DNA from: JANMDU01 sp031375105
Lineage (GTDB): Bacteria; Pseudomonadota; Gammaproteobacteria; Burkholderiales; Burkholderiaceae_C
DNA: 64,000 bases
Direction of reading: 5' to 3'
Assembly (NCBI GenBank): GCA_031375105.1
Contig: JANMHJ010000059.1
Coordinates: forward strand, 1 to 64,000
Part shown: positions 34,821-43,315 of the stretch, one piece after another
Numbering within the stretch: the first letter of the stretch is position 1
Layout: every line of letters begins with the position of its first letter
Translations under genes and position numbers: made by a program
The notes under the pieces: generated by a model
The model's input: the letters and a program-made list of their open reading frames with translations, nothing else
The model's database searches: none
What the model was told of the DNA's origin: nothing

Positions 34821-35587
34821 GCGCGGCACAAGGCAACCTTGCCGTCGCCATGATGGGCTTTGGCACAGTGCGTCACACCCGGCTGCGCCCCACGCGCAAT
34901 GCCTTTGCCTACCCCACTTATTTTCTGATGCTGCCCCTGCGCAGCTTGGCCGCCGCAGGCAATGGACAGCTCGCGCGCAATCACTTCGCTGCCATCAGCT
35001 TTTATGACAAAGACCATGGCGATGGCCGCAGCAATGCTTTGCTGTGGCTCGACGAACTGCTGCAGTGCGAAGGCATTGACGATGCCCAAGGTGAAGTGTG
35101 GCTGCATTGCTACCCGCGTGTGCTAGGCTACACCTTCAAACCCGTGAGCTTTTGGTACTGCCACCGCTTGGACGGTAGCTTGCGCGCGATTGTGGTGGAG
35201 GTGAACAACACCTTTGGGGAAAAGCATGTCTATCTGCTGGATCACGCCAGATTAGGCCAAGAGATGACAACGGACAAAGTGTTTCATGTTTCGCCGTTTT
35301 GTAATATCGAAGGCCAGTACCGCTTCCGCTTCATGACCTCAGCAGACAGCCGCCGCACCGTGGCGCGAATTGACTATGACGATGCGCAAGGCGCACTGAT
35401 TAACACCTCGGTGAGCGGCCAGCTGCAAGCTCTGGACACATATGCTGTGCGCAAAGCGATGTTCTCCTACGGTGCGATGACGCTGGGCGTGATCGTACGT
35501 ATTCACTGGCAGGCCTTGAAGTTATTCTTCAAGCGCGTGCCGTTTTTCTCCAAGCCCTCGCCCCCCGCAGTTTTGGTGACACGATAA
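34817..35587 (+). CDS. DUF1365 family protein
   Basis: A 256-residue protein with the DUF1365 landmarks RHTRLRPTRNAFAYPTYFLM, YPRVLGYTFKPVSFWYCHR, VVEVNNTFGEKHVYLL and VFHVSPFCNIEGQYRF. Its biochemical function is not established. It is almost always encoded between a flavoprotein and a Cfa-like methyltransferase, as here. The ATGA overlap with the upstream gene and a 13-bp gap to the downstream gene indicate one operon, so it likely takes part in the same acyl-chain modification. Confidence 0.9.
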   Translation: MSAAQGNLAVAMMGFGTVRHTRLRPTRNAFAYPTYFLMLPLRSLAAAGNGQLARNHFAAISFYDKDHGDGRSNALLWLDELLQCEGIDDAQGEVWLHCYPRVLGYTFKPVSFWYCHRLDGSLRAIVVEVNNTFGEKHVYLLDHARLGQEMTTDKVFHVSPFCNIEGQYRFRFMTSADSRRTVARIDYDDAQGALINTSVSGQLQALDTYAVRKAMFSYGAMTLGVIVRIHWQALKLFFKRVPFFSKPSPPAVLVTR

Positions 35588-35600
35588 ATCAGCCACTCCC

Positions 35601-36830
35601 ATGCAAGCCACCAGCTCTTCCCGTGATTTTGAAATTCCCAGCAGTGCGCCCGCAGCCGCGCGCACCTGCCTCAAACTCCTCAGCCGCTTAAACCACGGCT
35701 CGCTCACCGTGCAGTTGCCCGATGGCAGTGTGCAGCATTTTGGGCAAGCAGGCGCTCAAGCCAAGATGCATGGCAGCTTGATTTTGCACAACTGGAGCGT
35801 CTGCTCTGCTGCACTCAAATCAGGCGACATTGGTTTTGCAGAAAGTTATATTGCAGGCGAATGGAGCACGCCCCATTTGGCAGACTTGCTGCGCGTCTTC
35901 GTGGCCAACCGGCGCGAGGTGGAAGATGTCATCTATGGCACATGGCTGGGCCGCTTGGCATATCGCATCAAGCATTTGCTGAACCGCAATACCAAAACCA
36001 ATTCGCAGAAGAATATTCATGCGCATTACGATTTAGGAAATGCGTTTTATGAGTTGTGGTTGGATAAAAGCATGAGCTACTCCAGCGCTTGGTTTGATGG
36101 CGATACCTCTCAGCCCATGATCGATGCGCAATATGCCAAAGTGCGCCGGGCACTGAAGATGGCGCAGGTGCAGCCCAAGACCCGAGTGCTGGAGATCGGC
36201 TGCGGCTGGGGTGGCTTGGCCGAAGTAGCTGCGAAAGAATTTGATGCCAACATCACAGGCGTCACGCTATCGAACGAGCAGCTCGATTTTGCGCGCAAAC
36301 GCATGGCTCGCCTAGGCAAAGCAGCGCATGCTGACCTGCGCCTGCAAGACTACCGCGATATCCAAGATCAGCCCTTCGACGCCATTTGCTCGATTGAGAT
36401 GGTGGAAGCCGTGGGCCGCGAGTATTGGCCGGTGTATTTTGAAACTGTCTCGCGCCTGCTCAAAAGCGGTGGCCGCGCCTGCATTCAGGCGATCACAATT
36501 GACGACGCACTGTTTGAACGCTATGTGAAATCCACCGATTTCATTCAACAATACATTTTCCCTGGCGGCTGCTTGCCCAGCCCCAGCGAATTTCGCAAGG
36601 CGGCAGAAAAAGCGGGTTTGCAGGTGGTGGATCAATTCGCTTTTGGCGCGGATTACGCCGAGACTTGCCGCCGCTGGCGAGCTGATTTTCTACACCGCCG
36701 CGCTGAAATTTTGCCGCTGGGCTTTGATGAAAAATTCATGCGTACTTGGGAGTTTTATTTGGCCTATTGCGAAGCGGCATTTGAAGAGCGCAATATCGAT
36801 GTGATGCAATTCACGCTACTCAAACCTTGA
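35601..36830 (+). CDS. Cyclopropane-fatty-acyl-phospholipid synthase family methyltransferase
   Basis: A 409-residue SAM-dependent enzyme acting on unsaturated acyl chains of membrane phospholipids. NIHAHYDLGNAFYELWLDKS, the SAM motif VLEIGCGWGGLAEVA (about residues 195-209), CSIEMVEAVGREYWPVYF and the catalytic-loop signature YIFPGGCLPS are all diagnostic of CfaS. In this gene context it could form cyclopropanes or methylate vaccenate without ring closure (UfaM-like). The sequence alone does not decide between these. It is the third gene of the operon. Confidence 0.93.
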   Translation: MQATSSSRDFEIPSSAPAAARTCLKLLSRLNHGSLTVQLPDGSVQHFGQAGAQAKMHGSLILHNWSVCSAALKSGDIGFAESYIAGEWSTPHLADLLRVFVANRREVEDVIYGTWLGRLAYRIKHLLNRNTKTNSQKNIHAHYDLGNAFYELWLDKSMSYSSAWFDGDTSQPMIDAQYAKVRRALKMAQVQPKTRVLEIGCGWGGLAEVAAKEFDANITGVTLSNEQLDFARKRMARLGKAAHADLRLQDYRDIQDQPFDAICSIEMVEAVGREYWPVYFETVSRLLKSGGRACIQAITIDDALFERYVKSTDFIQQYIFPGGCLPSPSEFRKAAEKAGLQVVDQFAFGADYAETCRRWRADFLHRRAEILPLGFDEKFMRTWEFYLAYCEAAFEERNIDVMQFTLLKP

Positions 36831-36841
36831 GAGATGCCGTC

Positions 36842-37429
36842 ATGAGTTATTTTTATGTGAGGCGTTTGGCTGCTACGTATTTCATAGCGTCATGCGCAGT
36901 GTTTATGACGGCAATCAGTGGTTTTTCATCTGCAAATTCTGCGCCAGTACCGATGGAAGTGGCGCAGGTGCTGCCCAATGCCCAGGCGCTCGGTCAATCG
37001 CGTTTGGTGGTCTTTGGTTTCAATATTTATGATGCCAAGCTCTGGACGAGCGATAAATTCATCCCCGCCAACTATGCCACCGAATCCTTCGCGCTAGAGC
37101 TTCGTTACCTGCGCAGCTTCAGCGGCCCGTCGATTGCAGAACGCTCGCTCAAAGAAATGCGCCGCCTCGGTCAGGTCAGCGATGAAAAAGCAGCGCAATG
37201 GCTCAGCAGCATGAAGCAAACTTTCCCCGATGTAAAAAAAGGCGATCAGTTGATTGGCATCCATCGACCCGATGGTTCGGCCAGCTTTATTTTGAACGGC
37301 AAGCCGATCGGCGAAGTGCGTGATGAAGAATTCAACCGCTTGTTTTTTGGCATTTGGCTCAGTACCAGAACGAGTGAGCCCAAGATGCGTAGCGAGCTGA
37401 TTGGCGCGGCCACGAGCGTGCGCCGATGA
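36842..37429 (+). CDS. Chalcone-isomerase-like periplasmic protein
   Basis: A 195-residue exported protein with a CHI-like domain: SRLVVFGFNIYDAKLWTSDK, LELRYLRSFSGPSIAERSL and GKPIGEVRDEEFNRLFFGIW. Such proteins recur in Cfa/DUF1365 clusters, and their role is unproven, though fatty-acid binding is suggested for CHI-like folds. I chose ATG 36842. The open frame from TTG 36827 overlaps the cfa stop. The hydrophobic leader (LAATYFIASCAVFMTAISGF) is itself encoded by a dispersed repeat, so the signal peptide seems to be built from repeat DNA. Confidence 0.78.
   Translation: MSYFYVRRLAATYFIASCAVFMTAISGFSSANSAPVPMEVAQVLPNAQALGQSRLVVFGFNIYDAKLWTSDKFIPANYATESFALELRYLRSFSGPSIAERSLKEMRRLGQVSDEKAAQWLSSMKQTFPDVKKGDQLIGIHRPDGSASFILNGKPIGEVRDEEFNRLFFGIWLSTRTSEPKMRSELIGAATSVRR
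36869..36920 (+). repeat. ~50-bp dispersed repeat, copy 12 (encodes signal peptide)
   Basis: Plus strand: TGCTACGTATTTCATAGC, GTCATGCGCAGTG, TTTATGACGGCAATCAG. It is sense-oriented in the common frame and encodes the hydrophobic core of the leader of the CHI-like protein. Confidence 0.85.
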
Positions 37430-38700
37430 CTCTGCCGCTTGCGCTGCCCACCCCCGCATGGTCTGCCAGGCAGGGATTAAGCTATGGCAGCTTGGGCATC
37501 GCGCTGGCTTTCGTAGCGCTGCCGCTTTATGTGTTGTTGCCCAATTTCTATGCGCGGGAGTTTGGTGTGGGCTTGTCCACACTGGGCGCGATGCTCTTGG
37601 GCGCGCGCTTGCTGGATGCGTTGATTGATCCAGCGCTAGGCCGTTGGGCGGATCGTTTGTTTGGCCAATCGGTGGCTGCGGTGATGCGTGTGGCTTGTGT
37701 CATGGCGGTGTTGCTTGCGCTCGGATTTGCCGCTCTGTTTTTCCCTCCCGTGCGCGGCGCAGGTTTGCTGGTGTGGGCGATGTTGGCTTTGATACTGACT
37801 TACGTGGCTTATAGCTTTGTGAGCGTGGCGCATCAAAGCTGGGGCGCTCGGCTGGGCGGTGATGCGCCATTTCGGGCGCGTGTGGCGGCTTGGCGGGAAG
37901 CACCTGGTTTGATCGGCGTGCTCTTGGCTTCCACGCTGCCCATTCTTGCGGGCTTGCCGGTGATGGTGGCCACGTTTGTGGCGCTGCTGGCCATTGGCTT
38001 GTGGGCTTTAGCAAAAGCGCCGCGCCCTGCGCAGAGCGTGGATGCGCATGCGGCTCCGGGCGATGTGTGGTTGCCATGGCGCAATTCGCGCTTTCGGCTG
38101 CTGATGGCGGTGTTTGTGATCAACGGCATTGCCAGCGCCGTGCCTGCGACCTTGGTGCTGTTTTTTGTGCAAGACCTGCTGCAAGCGCCCAAGCAAATGG
38201 AAGGCGTGTTTCTCGGTGTGTATTTCATTGCGGGTGCACTCGCAATTCCGCTCTGGCTGCAAGCAGTCAAGCGCATCGGGCTGGCTTGGGGCTGGTTTGC
38301 CAGCATGTTGTTGTCAATTGCCGTCTTTGTCTGGGCCGCGTTTCTCGGCGCGGGTGATCTGTGGGCTTACGCAGCGGTGTGCGCACTTTCTGGCATTGCG
38401 CTGGGCGCGGATTTGGCGTTTCCAAGCGCTTTGCTTACGGGTGCGATTGCAGCGCAGGGCGATCAAGGTCGCCATGAAGGCGCATATTACGGCTGGTGGA
38501 ATTTCGCCACCAAGCTCAATATGGCGCTGGCCGCTGGTTTGGCGCTGCCGCTGCTGGATGTGTTTGGTTATACACCGGGGGCACGGGACCCGCAGGCCTT
38601 GCAGGCTTTGGTGATTGCCTACTGCGTTTTGCCATGTGCTCTTAAATTAATAGCAGCTGGTGCACTATTTATAACGGCCAGAGGCCAAAAACTCATTTGA
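37426..38700 (+). CDS. MFS transporter, GPH (MFS_2)-like
   Basis: A 424-residue polytopic membrane protein with about 12 TM segments. LLGARLLDALIDPALGRWAD is the MFS_2/GPH signature after TM2. The cluster position, between a CHI-like protein and DUF3833, is conserved in related operons, suggesting lipid or small-molecule movement rather than sugar uptake. It overlaps the upstream stop by ATGA. The last ~20 residues (CALKLIAAGALFITARGQKL) are encoded by a dispersed repeat that also supplies the end of the last TM segment. Confidence 0.85.
   Translation: MTLPLALPTPAWSARQGLSYGSLGIALAFVALPLYVLLPNFYAREFGVGLSTLGAMLLGARLLDALIDPALGRWADRLFGQSVAAVMRVACVMAVLLALGFAALFFPPVRGAGLLVWAMLALILTYVAYSFVSVAHQSWGARLGGDAPFRARVAAWREAPGLIGVLLASTLPILAGLPVMVATFVALLAIGLWALAKAPRPAQSVDAHAAPGDVWLPWRNSRFRLLMAVFVINGIASAVPATLVLFFVQDLLQAPKQMEGVFLGVYFIAGALAIPLWLQAVKRIGLAWGWFASMLLSIAVFVWAAFLGAGDLWAYAAVCALSGIALGADLAFPSALLTGAIAAQGDQGRHEGAYYGWWNFATKLNMALAAGLALPLLDVFGYTPGARDPQALQALVIAYCVLPCALKLIAAGALFITARGQKLI
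38638..38689 (+). repeat. ~50-bp dispersed repeat, copy 13 (C-terminus of MFS transporter)
   Basis: Plus strand: GCTCTTAAATTAATAGC, AGCTGGTGCACTA, TTTATAACGGCCAGAGGCC. It is sense-oriented in the common frame, ending 11 bp before the gene's stop. Confidence 0.85.
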
Positions 38701-38713
38701 AATGGAGTCTGTG

Positions 38714-39280
38714 ATGTCTTCCTTATTGCAACGCCGTGCTTTGATCACGGCCACGGGCGCTGCGGCGGCGCTGGGCTTGGTGGGCTGCGGCACGCGCCCG
38801 CAGGTGGCGGATTACGCCAATGAGAAGCCTGTCTTCGATCTGAAGAATTACTTCAATGGCGTGGTGGACGGTTGGGGTATTTTCACGGATCGCTCGGGCA
38901 AAGTGGCTCGGCGTTTTATCGTCACCATGAACTGCTCATGGAACGGCGAGGAAGGCACCTTGGATGAGGATTTTGTCTACAGCGACGGCAAAAAAGAAAA
39001 GCGCATTTGGCGCATGAAGCGCATGGCAGGGGCAGACGGCATCGTGCGCTACGAAGGTCGTGCCGATGATGTGATTGGTATCGGCATAGGTGAGCAGCGC
39101 GGCAATGCCTTCCGCTGGGGCTACACGCTGGCGCTACCGGTGGACGGCAACGTGTATGAAGTGCAGTTTGACGACTGGATGTACCAGATGGACTCGCGTG
39201 TCGTGATCAACAAAGCCACCATGAGCAAATTCGGCATCACGCTGGGCGAGCTGGTCGTGACCTTCTCCAAGAGAAGTTAA
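38714..39280 (+). CDS. DUF3833 lipoprotein
   Basis: A 188-residue DUF3833 protein. The leader ends in the lipobox LGLVGC (Cys 25), so it should be lipid-anchored in the envelope. The region VDGWGIFTDRSGKVARRF and EGTLDEDFVYSDGKKEKRIW are typical. Function is unknown, but the family is a constant partner of Cfa/DUF1365/MFS clusters. I chose ATG 38714 because GGAG lies 6 bases upstream. The in-frame ATG at 38702 lacks one. Confidence 0.88.
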   Translation: MSSLLQRRALITATGAAAALGLVGCGTRPQVADYANEKPVFDLKNYFNGVVDGWGIFTDRSGKVARRFIVTMNCSWNGEEGTLDEDFVYSDGKKEKRIWRMKRMAGADGIVRYEGRADDVIGIGIGEQRGNAFRWGYTLALPVDGNVYEVQFDDWMYQMDSRVVINKATMSKFGITLGELVVTFSKRS

Positions 39281-39341
39281 ATGGTGTCCTAAGCCATTTC
39301 ATGTCCCTATTGAAACCAAGAACAACAAAGCAGCATCCATC

Positions 39342-40112
39342 ATGAGTCTGAATCCAAAATTTTCAGAGTGGCGCGGCAAGCGCGTCTGGCTCGTGGGGGC
39401 ATCGACGGGCATTGGTCGCGCTACTGCGCAGGCTTTACATGCGCTGGGCGCACAGGTCGTCGTCTCGGCGCGCAGCGCTGCGCCGTTGCAAGAATTGGCG
39501 CAGCAATGCGCAGGGCTGCAAACGATGCAACTGGATGCGACCGACCCGGTGGCTGTGAATGCAGCAGCGAATGAATTGCTTGCAGCAGGCGGGTTGGATT
39601 TGATGATGTATTGCGCAGGTGTTTATCAGCCGCTGCGTGCGCAAGATCTGAAAAGCGAAACGATGGCGCAGCACATGCAGGTGAACTATATGGGCGCGGT
39701 GTATGTCACGCAAGCCGTGCTACCAGCCATGCTTGCCGCCAAGCGCGGGCATCTGAGCTACGTGTCAAGCGTGGCGGGGTTTCGCGGCCTGCCCAATGCG
39801 CTGGCCTATGGGCCCACCAAGGCAGCGCTGATCAATATGGCCGAGACTTTGTACATTGATCTGCATGACGAAGGCCTGGGCGTGAGCATCATCAACCCCG
39901 GTTTTGTCGATACGCCTCTCACTTCTCAGAATACTTTTCGCATGCCCGCCCTGATTACACCTGCGCAGGCCGCTACTGAAATCATAGCGGGCTGGGAGGC
40001 AGGCAAATTTGAAATGCATTTTCCCAAGCGCTTCACCACTTGGCTCAAACTGATGCGCATTGCGCCGCACAGCCTGTATTTCAAGATGACGCGCCAGTTC
40101 ACGGGCTTATAA
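39342..40112 (+). CDS. Short-chain dehydrogenase/reductase of the lipid cluster
   Basis: A 256-residue SDR: VWLVGASTGIGRATAQAL (cofactor loop), MMYCAGVYQP in place of the usual NNAG, YVSSVAGFRGLP (Ser) and YGPTKAALIN (Tyr-Lys). An SDR is a regular member of such clusters (for example RSP_1087 of Rhodobacter, linked to cis-trans conversion, from memory). It begins 61 bp after the DUF3833 gene, with a possible separate promoter. It is similar to the SDR at 9856-10650. Confidence 0.88.
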   Translation: MSLNPKFSEWRGKRVWLVGASTGIGRATAQALHALGAQVVVSARSAAPLQELAQQCAGLQTMQLDATDPVAVNAAANELLAAGGLDLMMYCAGVYQPLRAQDLKSETMAQHMQVNYMGAVYVTQAVLPAMLAAKRGHLSYVSSVAGFRGLPNALAYGPTKAALINMAETLYIDLHDEGLGVSIINPGFVDTPLTSQNTFRMPALITPAQAATEIIAGWEAGKFEMHFPKRFTTWLKLMRIAPHSLYFKMTRQFTGL

Positions 40113-40121
40113 GATCGCGCT

Positions 40122-40565
40122 ATGTCTCACACCGCTACCGACCCGCGTATTCAGCGCATCGTCGATTTTTTTGAGTTGCTCACGCCACAAGCTGTGGCGC
40201 AGATGGGCGATCTGTACACAGCAGATGCGTATTTCAAAGACCCATTCAATGAAGTGCGCGGTCTGAACGAGGTGCAACATATTTTTAGACACATGTATGT
40301 CGCGCTGGATGAGCCGCGTTTCGTGGTGACGAACACAGTGACTCAGGGCGATCAATGCTTCATTGTTTGGGATTTCAAATTCCGCTTCAAGCGCTTTGAC
40401 ACTGTCACTGTGCAAACAGTGCGCGGCTGCTCGTATCTGCAATTGGCGCACGACGGTCGCATTGCATTTCACCGCGATTACTGGGATGCCGCAGAAGAGC
40501 TTTATGAAAAGCTGCCTTTGGTTGGCGCGCTCATGCGCTGGCTCAAGAAACGCGCCAACAGTTAA
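40122..40565 (+). CDS. Nuclear transport factor 2 / SnoaL-like protein
   Basis: A 147-residue cone-shaped alpha-beta protein: YTADAYFKDPFNEVRGLNEV, EPRFVVTNTVTQGDQCFIVW and HRDYWDAAEELYEKLPLVG are typical of NTF2/SnoaL proteins in light- or singlet-oxygen-regulated lipid clusters. No catalytic residues are obvious. It probably binds a hydrophobic ligand. It begins 9 bp after the SDR and closes the operon. A dispersed repeat follows. Confidence 0.87.
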   Translation: MSHTATDPRIQRIVDFFELLTPQAVAQMGDLYTADAYFKDPFNEVRGLNEVQHIFRHMYVALDEPRFVVTNTVTQGDQCFIVWDFKFRFKRFDTVTVQTVRGCSYLQLAHDGRIAFHRDYWDAAEELYEKLPLVGALMRWLKKRANS

Positions 40566-40571
40566 AATTGA

Positions 40572-40622
40572 ATGCTATATATTTCATAGCACACTGCGCA
40601 ATAAATACAAGGGCAAAAGGCT
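40572..40622 (+). repeat. ~50-bp dispersed repeat, copy 14 (intergenic)
   Basis: Plus strand: TGCTATATATTTCATAGC, ACACTGCGCAATA, AATACAAGGGCAAAAGGC. It starts 6 bp after the SnoaL-like gene's stop. Confidence 0.88.
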
Positions 40623-40653
40623 TTTTCTTCGTTAAAACAATAGATGATGGGTT

Positions 40654-41724
40654 TTAAACGACGATGCCTGCACATACGACCACAGCATCATCCAGCATCA
40701 ATGTGCAATGCTTCATCGGCAGATCGAAATGCCCCAGTGTGTAGCGCCCTGCTGTTTCATTCGCACCCGTGCTGTAGAGAAAACTGCCTGCAGCGCAGCG
40801 CAACTCTGTGCCGTTGAAATCGCGTTTGTCAAACATGGCCATGCTGTCGAAGCGGGCAGCGGGATTCAGGCCGTAGCCCACATGCGAGACGGCATAAGCT
40901 GCGCGATGGCCGTCTCGCGCTTCCCATGCGGCCAAGTATTCGCGCATGAGCTGGGCATCCACGCCTGCGCCTTCGATCTGTGTGATGTGATCATTCTCAA
41001 TCGTGAGCGCAATCGGTTGCTCGATATAGCGTTTGAACGCAAGATTCACATCACCTACACCGAGCACCAAGCAGCCATTGACGCTGCCCGCTTTTGGAAA
41101 GGCTAAGACCAGGCCTCCGGGAAAATGCGTCATCGTGCCGGGTTTGCTGGTGTAGCCCCAGTTGCCGCCGCCGGGTGCGCCTTCCAAGGCAATGCGCAAA
41201 TCTGTGCCCGCAGCACTGGTGACATGCATCATCTTTGCGCCGCGCAATCGCTTGCTATGCGCTTTGACTGCCGCTTCTAGCGCGTCATCTGGCAAGAGGC
41301 GGCACAGCGCTTCAGGATGCTCGTTGCTGATATAGATCACGCGCGGCTGGCTGCTGCCATTGCCTTTCAAAATCGCGGGCAGCTCAGGCGCATGCATCAG
41401 GCCTTCGACCGTGCAATCGATCACGAGCTGACACGAGGCCAGTGCCTGAATCACGGGCGCGATGCCTACAATGGCCGTGCTCGCACCGGTGGAGCGGATC
41501 AGGGGCGTGGGTGGGCTGGACAGGGCAGGCAGGGTGGGCATGCTAAGCGTGAAGGCTTGGACTTGCAGGCGGGCGCAGGCGTGGCGCAGCGCTTCTAGCA
41601 ACTCGGGGCGCGATTGGCTCTCGGCCAACAGGGCCACCGTCTCGCCCGGCTGCAATGCACAGCGGCGCAGCAGAGCTTCAAAAGTGTCTATCCAATGGGG
41701 TTCGAGACGGGCGGGGTAAGTCAT
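40654..41724 (-). CDS. NicX-like (M29-type fold) 2,5-dihydroxypyridine 5,6-dioxygenase-family protein
   Basis: A 356-residue metalloprotein similar to NicX and M29 leucyl aminopeptidases. Candidate metal ligands are His in YAVSHVGYGLNP and the His-x-Asp pair in TLGHFDLPMKH, as in NicX. NicX opens the 2,5-dihydroxypyridine ring in nicotinate breakdown. No other nic genes are adjacent except a flavin reductase on the opposite strand, so the substrate is uncertain and an aminopeptidase role is possible. Confidence 0.72.
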   Translation of the reverse strand: MTYPARLEPHWIDTFEALLRRCALQPGETVALLAESQSRPELLEALRHACARLQVQAFTLSMPTLPALSSPPTPLIRSTGASTAIVGIAPVIQALASCQLVIDCTVEGLMHAPELPAILKGNGSSQPRVIYISNEHPEALCRLLPDDALEAAVKAHSKRLRGAKMMHVTSAAGTDLRIALEGAPGGGNWGYTSKPGTMTHFPGGLVLAFPKAGSVNGCLVLGVGDVNLAFKRYIEQPIALTIENDHITQIEGAGVDAQLMREYLAAWEARDGHRAAYAVSHVGYGLNPAARFDSMAMFDKRDFNGTELRCAAGSFLYSTGANETAGRYTLGHFDLPMKHCTLMLDDAVVVCAGIVV

Positions 41725-41785
41725 GGTGGCACGTGGGGCGTTTGTGTTGCGGGCATACTACCTGAAATCACAGATTACATCGAAC

Positions 41786-42301
41786 GTGTCTATTTCCTCT
41801 TCCACACTCCCCACGCCTGCTGCGCTCGCCGCGCAAGACCTGCGCTCTGCTCTGGGTCTGTTTGCTACCGGCGTGACCATCGTCACCACCTGCGCGGCAG
41901 ACGGCAGCCCCATCGGGCTGACGGCCAACTCGTTTAACTCCGTCTCTTTGGCACCGCCTCTGGTGCTTTGGAGCTTGGGGCTGAAGGCCGGTTCGCTGCC
42001 CGCTTTTTTGCAGGCCAAGCACTACGCAATCCACGTGCTCGCGGTAGAGCAGAAGCCTCTGGCAGAACGCTTTGCGAGCAAACTGGCCCATCGCTTTGAG
42101 GGCGTGGCTTTGCAAACGGGGCTGGGCGGCGTACCGCTGCTGCCGGGCTGCGCGGCGGTGTTTGAATGCACCAGCCGCAGCCAGTATCCGGAAGGCGATC
42201 ATGTGATTTTGGTGGGCGAGGTGTTGGCTTGTCACCACGATGCCTCGCGCTCGCCGCTGCTGTTTCATGGCGGCAAGTTTTATACCGAGCATCCTTTGTA
42301 A
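41786..42301 (+). CDS. Flavin reductase family protein (FMN-binding split barrel)
   Basis: A protein of about 171 residues: DLRSALGLFATGVTIVTTC, GLTANSFNSVSLAPPLVLWS and FECTSRSQYPEGDHVILVGE are the classic flavin-reductase/HpaC-like motifs. It supplies reduced FMN or FAD to a monooxygenase or acts as a flavoprotein itself. The open frame extends to ATG 41723, which overlaps the divergent NicX-like start and would leave no promoter, so I prefer the GTG at 41786. Neither start has a clear ribosome site. Confidence 0.85.
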   Translation: MSISSSTLPTPAALAAQDLRSALGLFATGVTIVTTCAADGSPIGLTANSFNSVSLAPPLVLWSLGLKAGSLPAFLQAKHYAIHVLAVEQKPLAERFASKLAHRFEGVALQTGLGGVPLLPGCAAVFECTSRSQYPEGDHVILVGEVLACHHDASRSPLLFHGGKFYTEHPL

Positions 42302-42333
42302 AGCCATCCGGTGGTGCGGCGTAAGATGAGCGC

Positions 42334-43239
42334 ATGAATGCTCCCACACCCCCTGCGCGAAAAGACCACCTTGATGGCTTGGCCATTGGCCTGCTTTTGG
42401 GCTGCTGCTTGTTTTGGGGTTTTCAGCAGGTGCTGGCCAAGGCCACACTGACTGAATTGCCGCCGGTGTTTCAATCTGCGGTACGCGCTGTGGGCGCAAC
42501 ATTCTTGTTGGTACTTTGGTGCCGCTGGCGCGGTACAAAGCTGCTCGTGCGCGATGGCACGCTCTGGGTGGGTTTACTCGCGGGCAGTTTGTTCAGCTTT
42601 GAATTTGCTTGCATTTATTTGGCGCTCGGCCACACCGGCGCTTCGCGCGTGACGGTGTTTCTCTATACCTCGCCGTTTTGGGTGGCGGCGCTGCTGCCGC
42701 TCTTCGTCAAAAGCGAACGCATGAACCGCATACAGTGGCTGGGCCTGAGTTGCGCGTTTGCCGCTGTGGTGTTTGCGCTTTGGGAGAGCTTGCAAAAGGC
42801 GGGCTCAGGGCGCTTGGGTGATGTGCTGGCTTTGTTGGCTGGCGCGTCTTGGGGGCTGACCACGGTGGTCATTCGCGCCACATCCTTGGCGAAAGTCGGC
42901 GCGGAGCGGCTGTTGTTTTACCAACTCGCTTGCAGCGCTGCCACCTTGCCTCTGATTTCTTTGGCCTTGGGTGAGCGTTGGCCTGCGGCATCATCGCTCA
43001 GCGGTTTTGCTTGGGCCTCGCTCTTTTTGCAAACCTTTGTTGGCGCATTTGCCAGCTATTTGACCTGGATGTGGATGCTGGTGCGCTACCCCGCCTCCAA
43101 GATGAGCGCCTTCGTTTTCCTCACGCCAGTCTTTGCGCTGCTGTTTGCCGCGCTATGGTTGGGCGAGCCAGTCACACCGAATTTAGTGATCGCGATTGCG
43201 CTGGTGGGCGTGGGGATTCTCTTGGTGAATAAGCGCTAA
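42334..43239 (+). CDS. EamA/DMT-family transporter
   Basis: A 301-residue membrane protein with ten predicted TM segments in two EamA repeats (LLLGCCLFWGFQQVLAKATL, LLAGASWGLTTVVIRA). Family members export amino acids, nucleobases or other metabolites. It begins 32 bp after the flavin reductase and may be co-transcribed with it. No ligand can be inferred. Confidence 0.88.
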   Translation: MNAPTPPARKDHLDGLAIGLLLGCCLFWGFQQVLAKATLTELPPVFQSAVRAVGATFLLVLWCRWRGTKLLVRDGTLWVGLLAGSLFSFEFACIYLALGHTGASRVTVFLYTSPFWVAALLPLFVKSERMNRIQWLGLSCAFAAVVFALWESLQKAGSGRLGDVLALLAGASWGLTTVVIRATSLAKVGAERLLFYQLACSAATLPLISLALGERWPAASSLSGFAWASLFLQTFVGAFASYLTWMWMLVRYPASKMSAFVFLTPVFALLFAALWLGEPVTPNLVIAIALVGVGILLVNKR

Positions 43240-43290
43240 CACTATCAATAGAATAGCACTCCGCGCATATTCTATGCCGGCGAAGTGCTT
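43240..43290 (+). repeat. ~50-bp dispersed repeat, copy 15 (intergenic)
   Basis: Plus strand: CACTATCAATAGAATAGC, ACTCCGCGCATAT, TCTATGCCGGCGAAGTGC. It starts directly after the EamA gene's stop. Confidence 0.82.
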
Positions 43291-43315
43291 AAAACGGCTT
43301 AAAATCAGTAAAAAA

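Noticed and set aside
39960..40000. Possible further copy of the ~50-bp repeat (GCTACTGAAATCATAGCGGG)
   Set aside because: The core and the TATAAGGGC half are missing, and the residues are normal for this part of SDR proteins.
40654..42301. A nicotinate-degradation (nic) cluster
   Set aside because: Only a NicX-like gene and a generic flavin reductase are present, on opposite strands. No nicA, nicC, nicD or nicF is seen.
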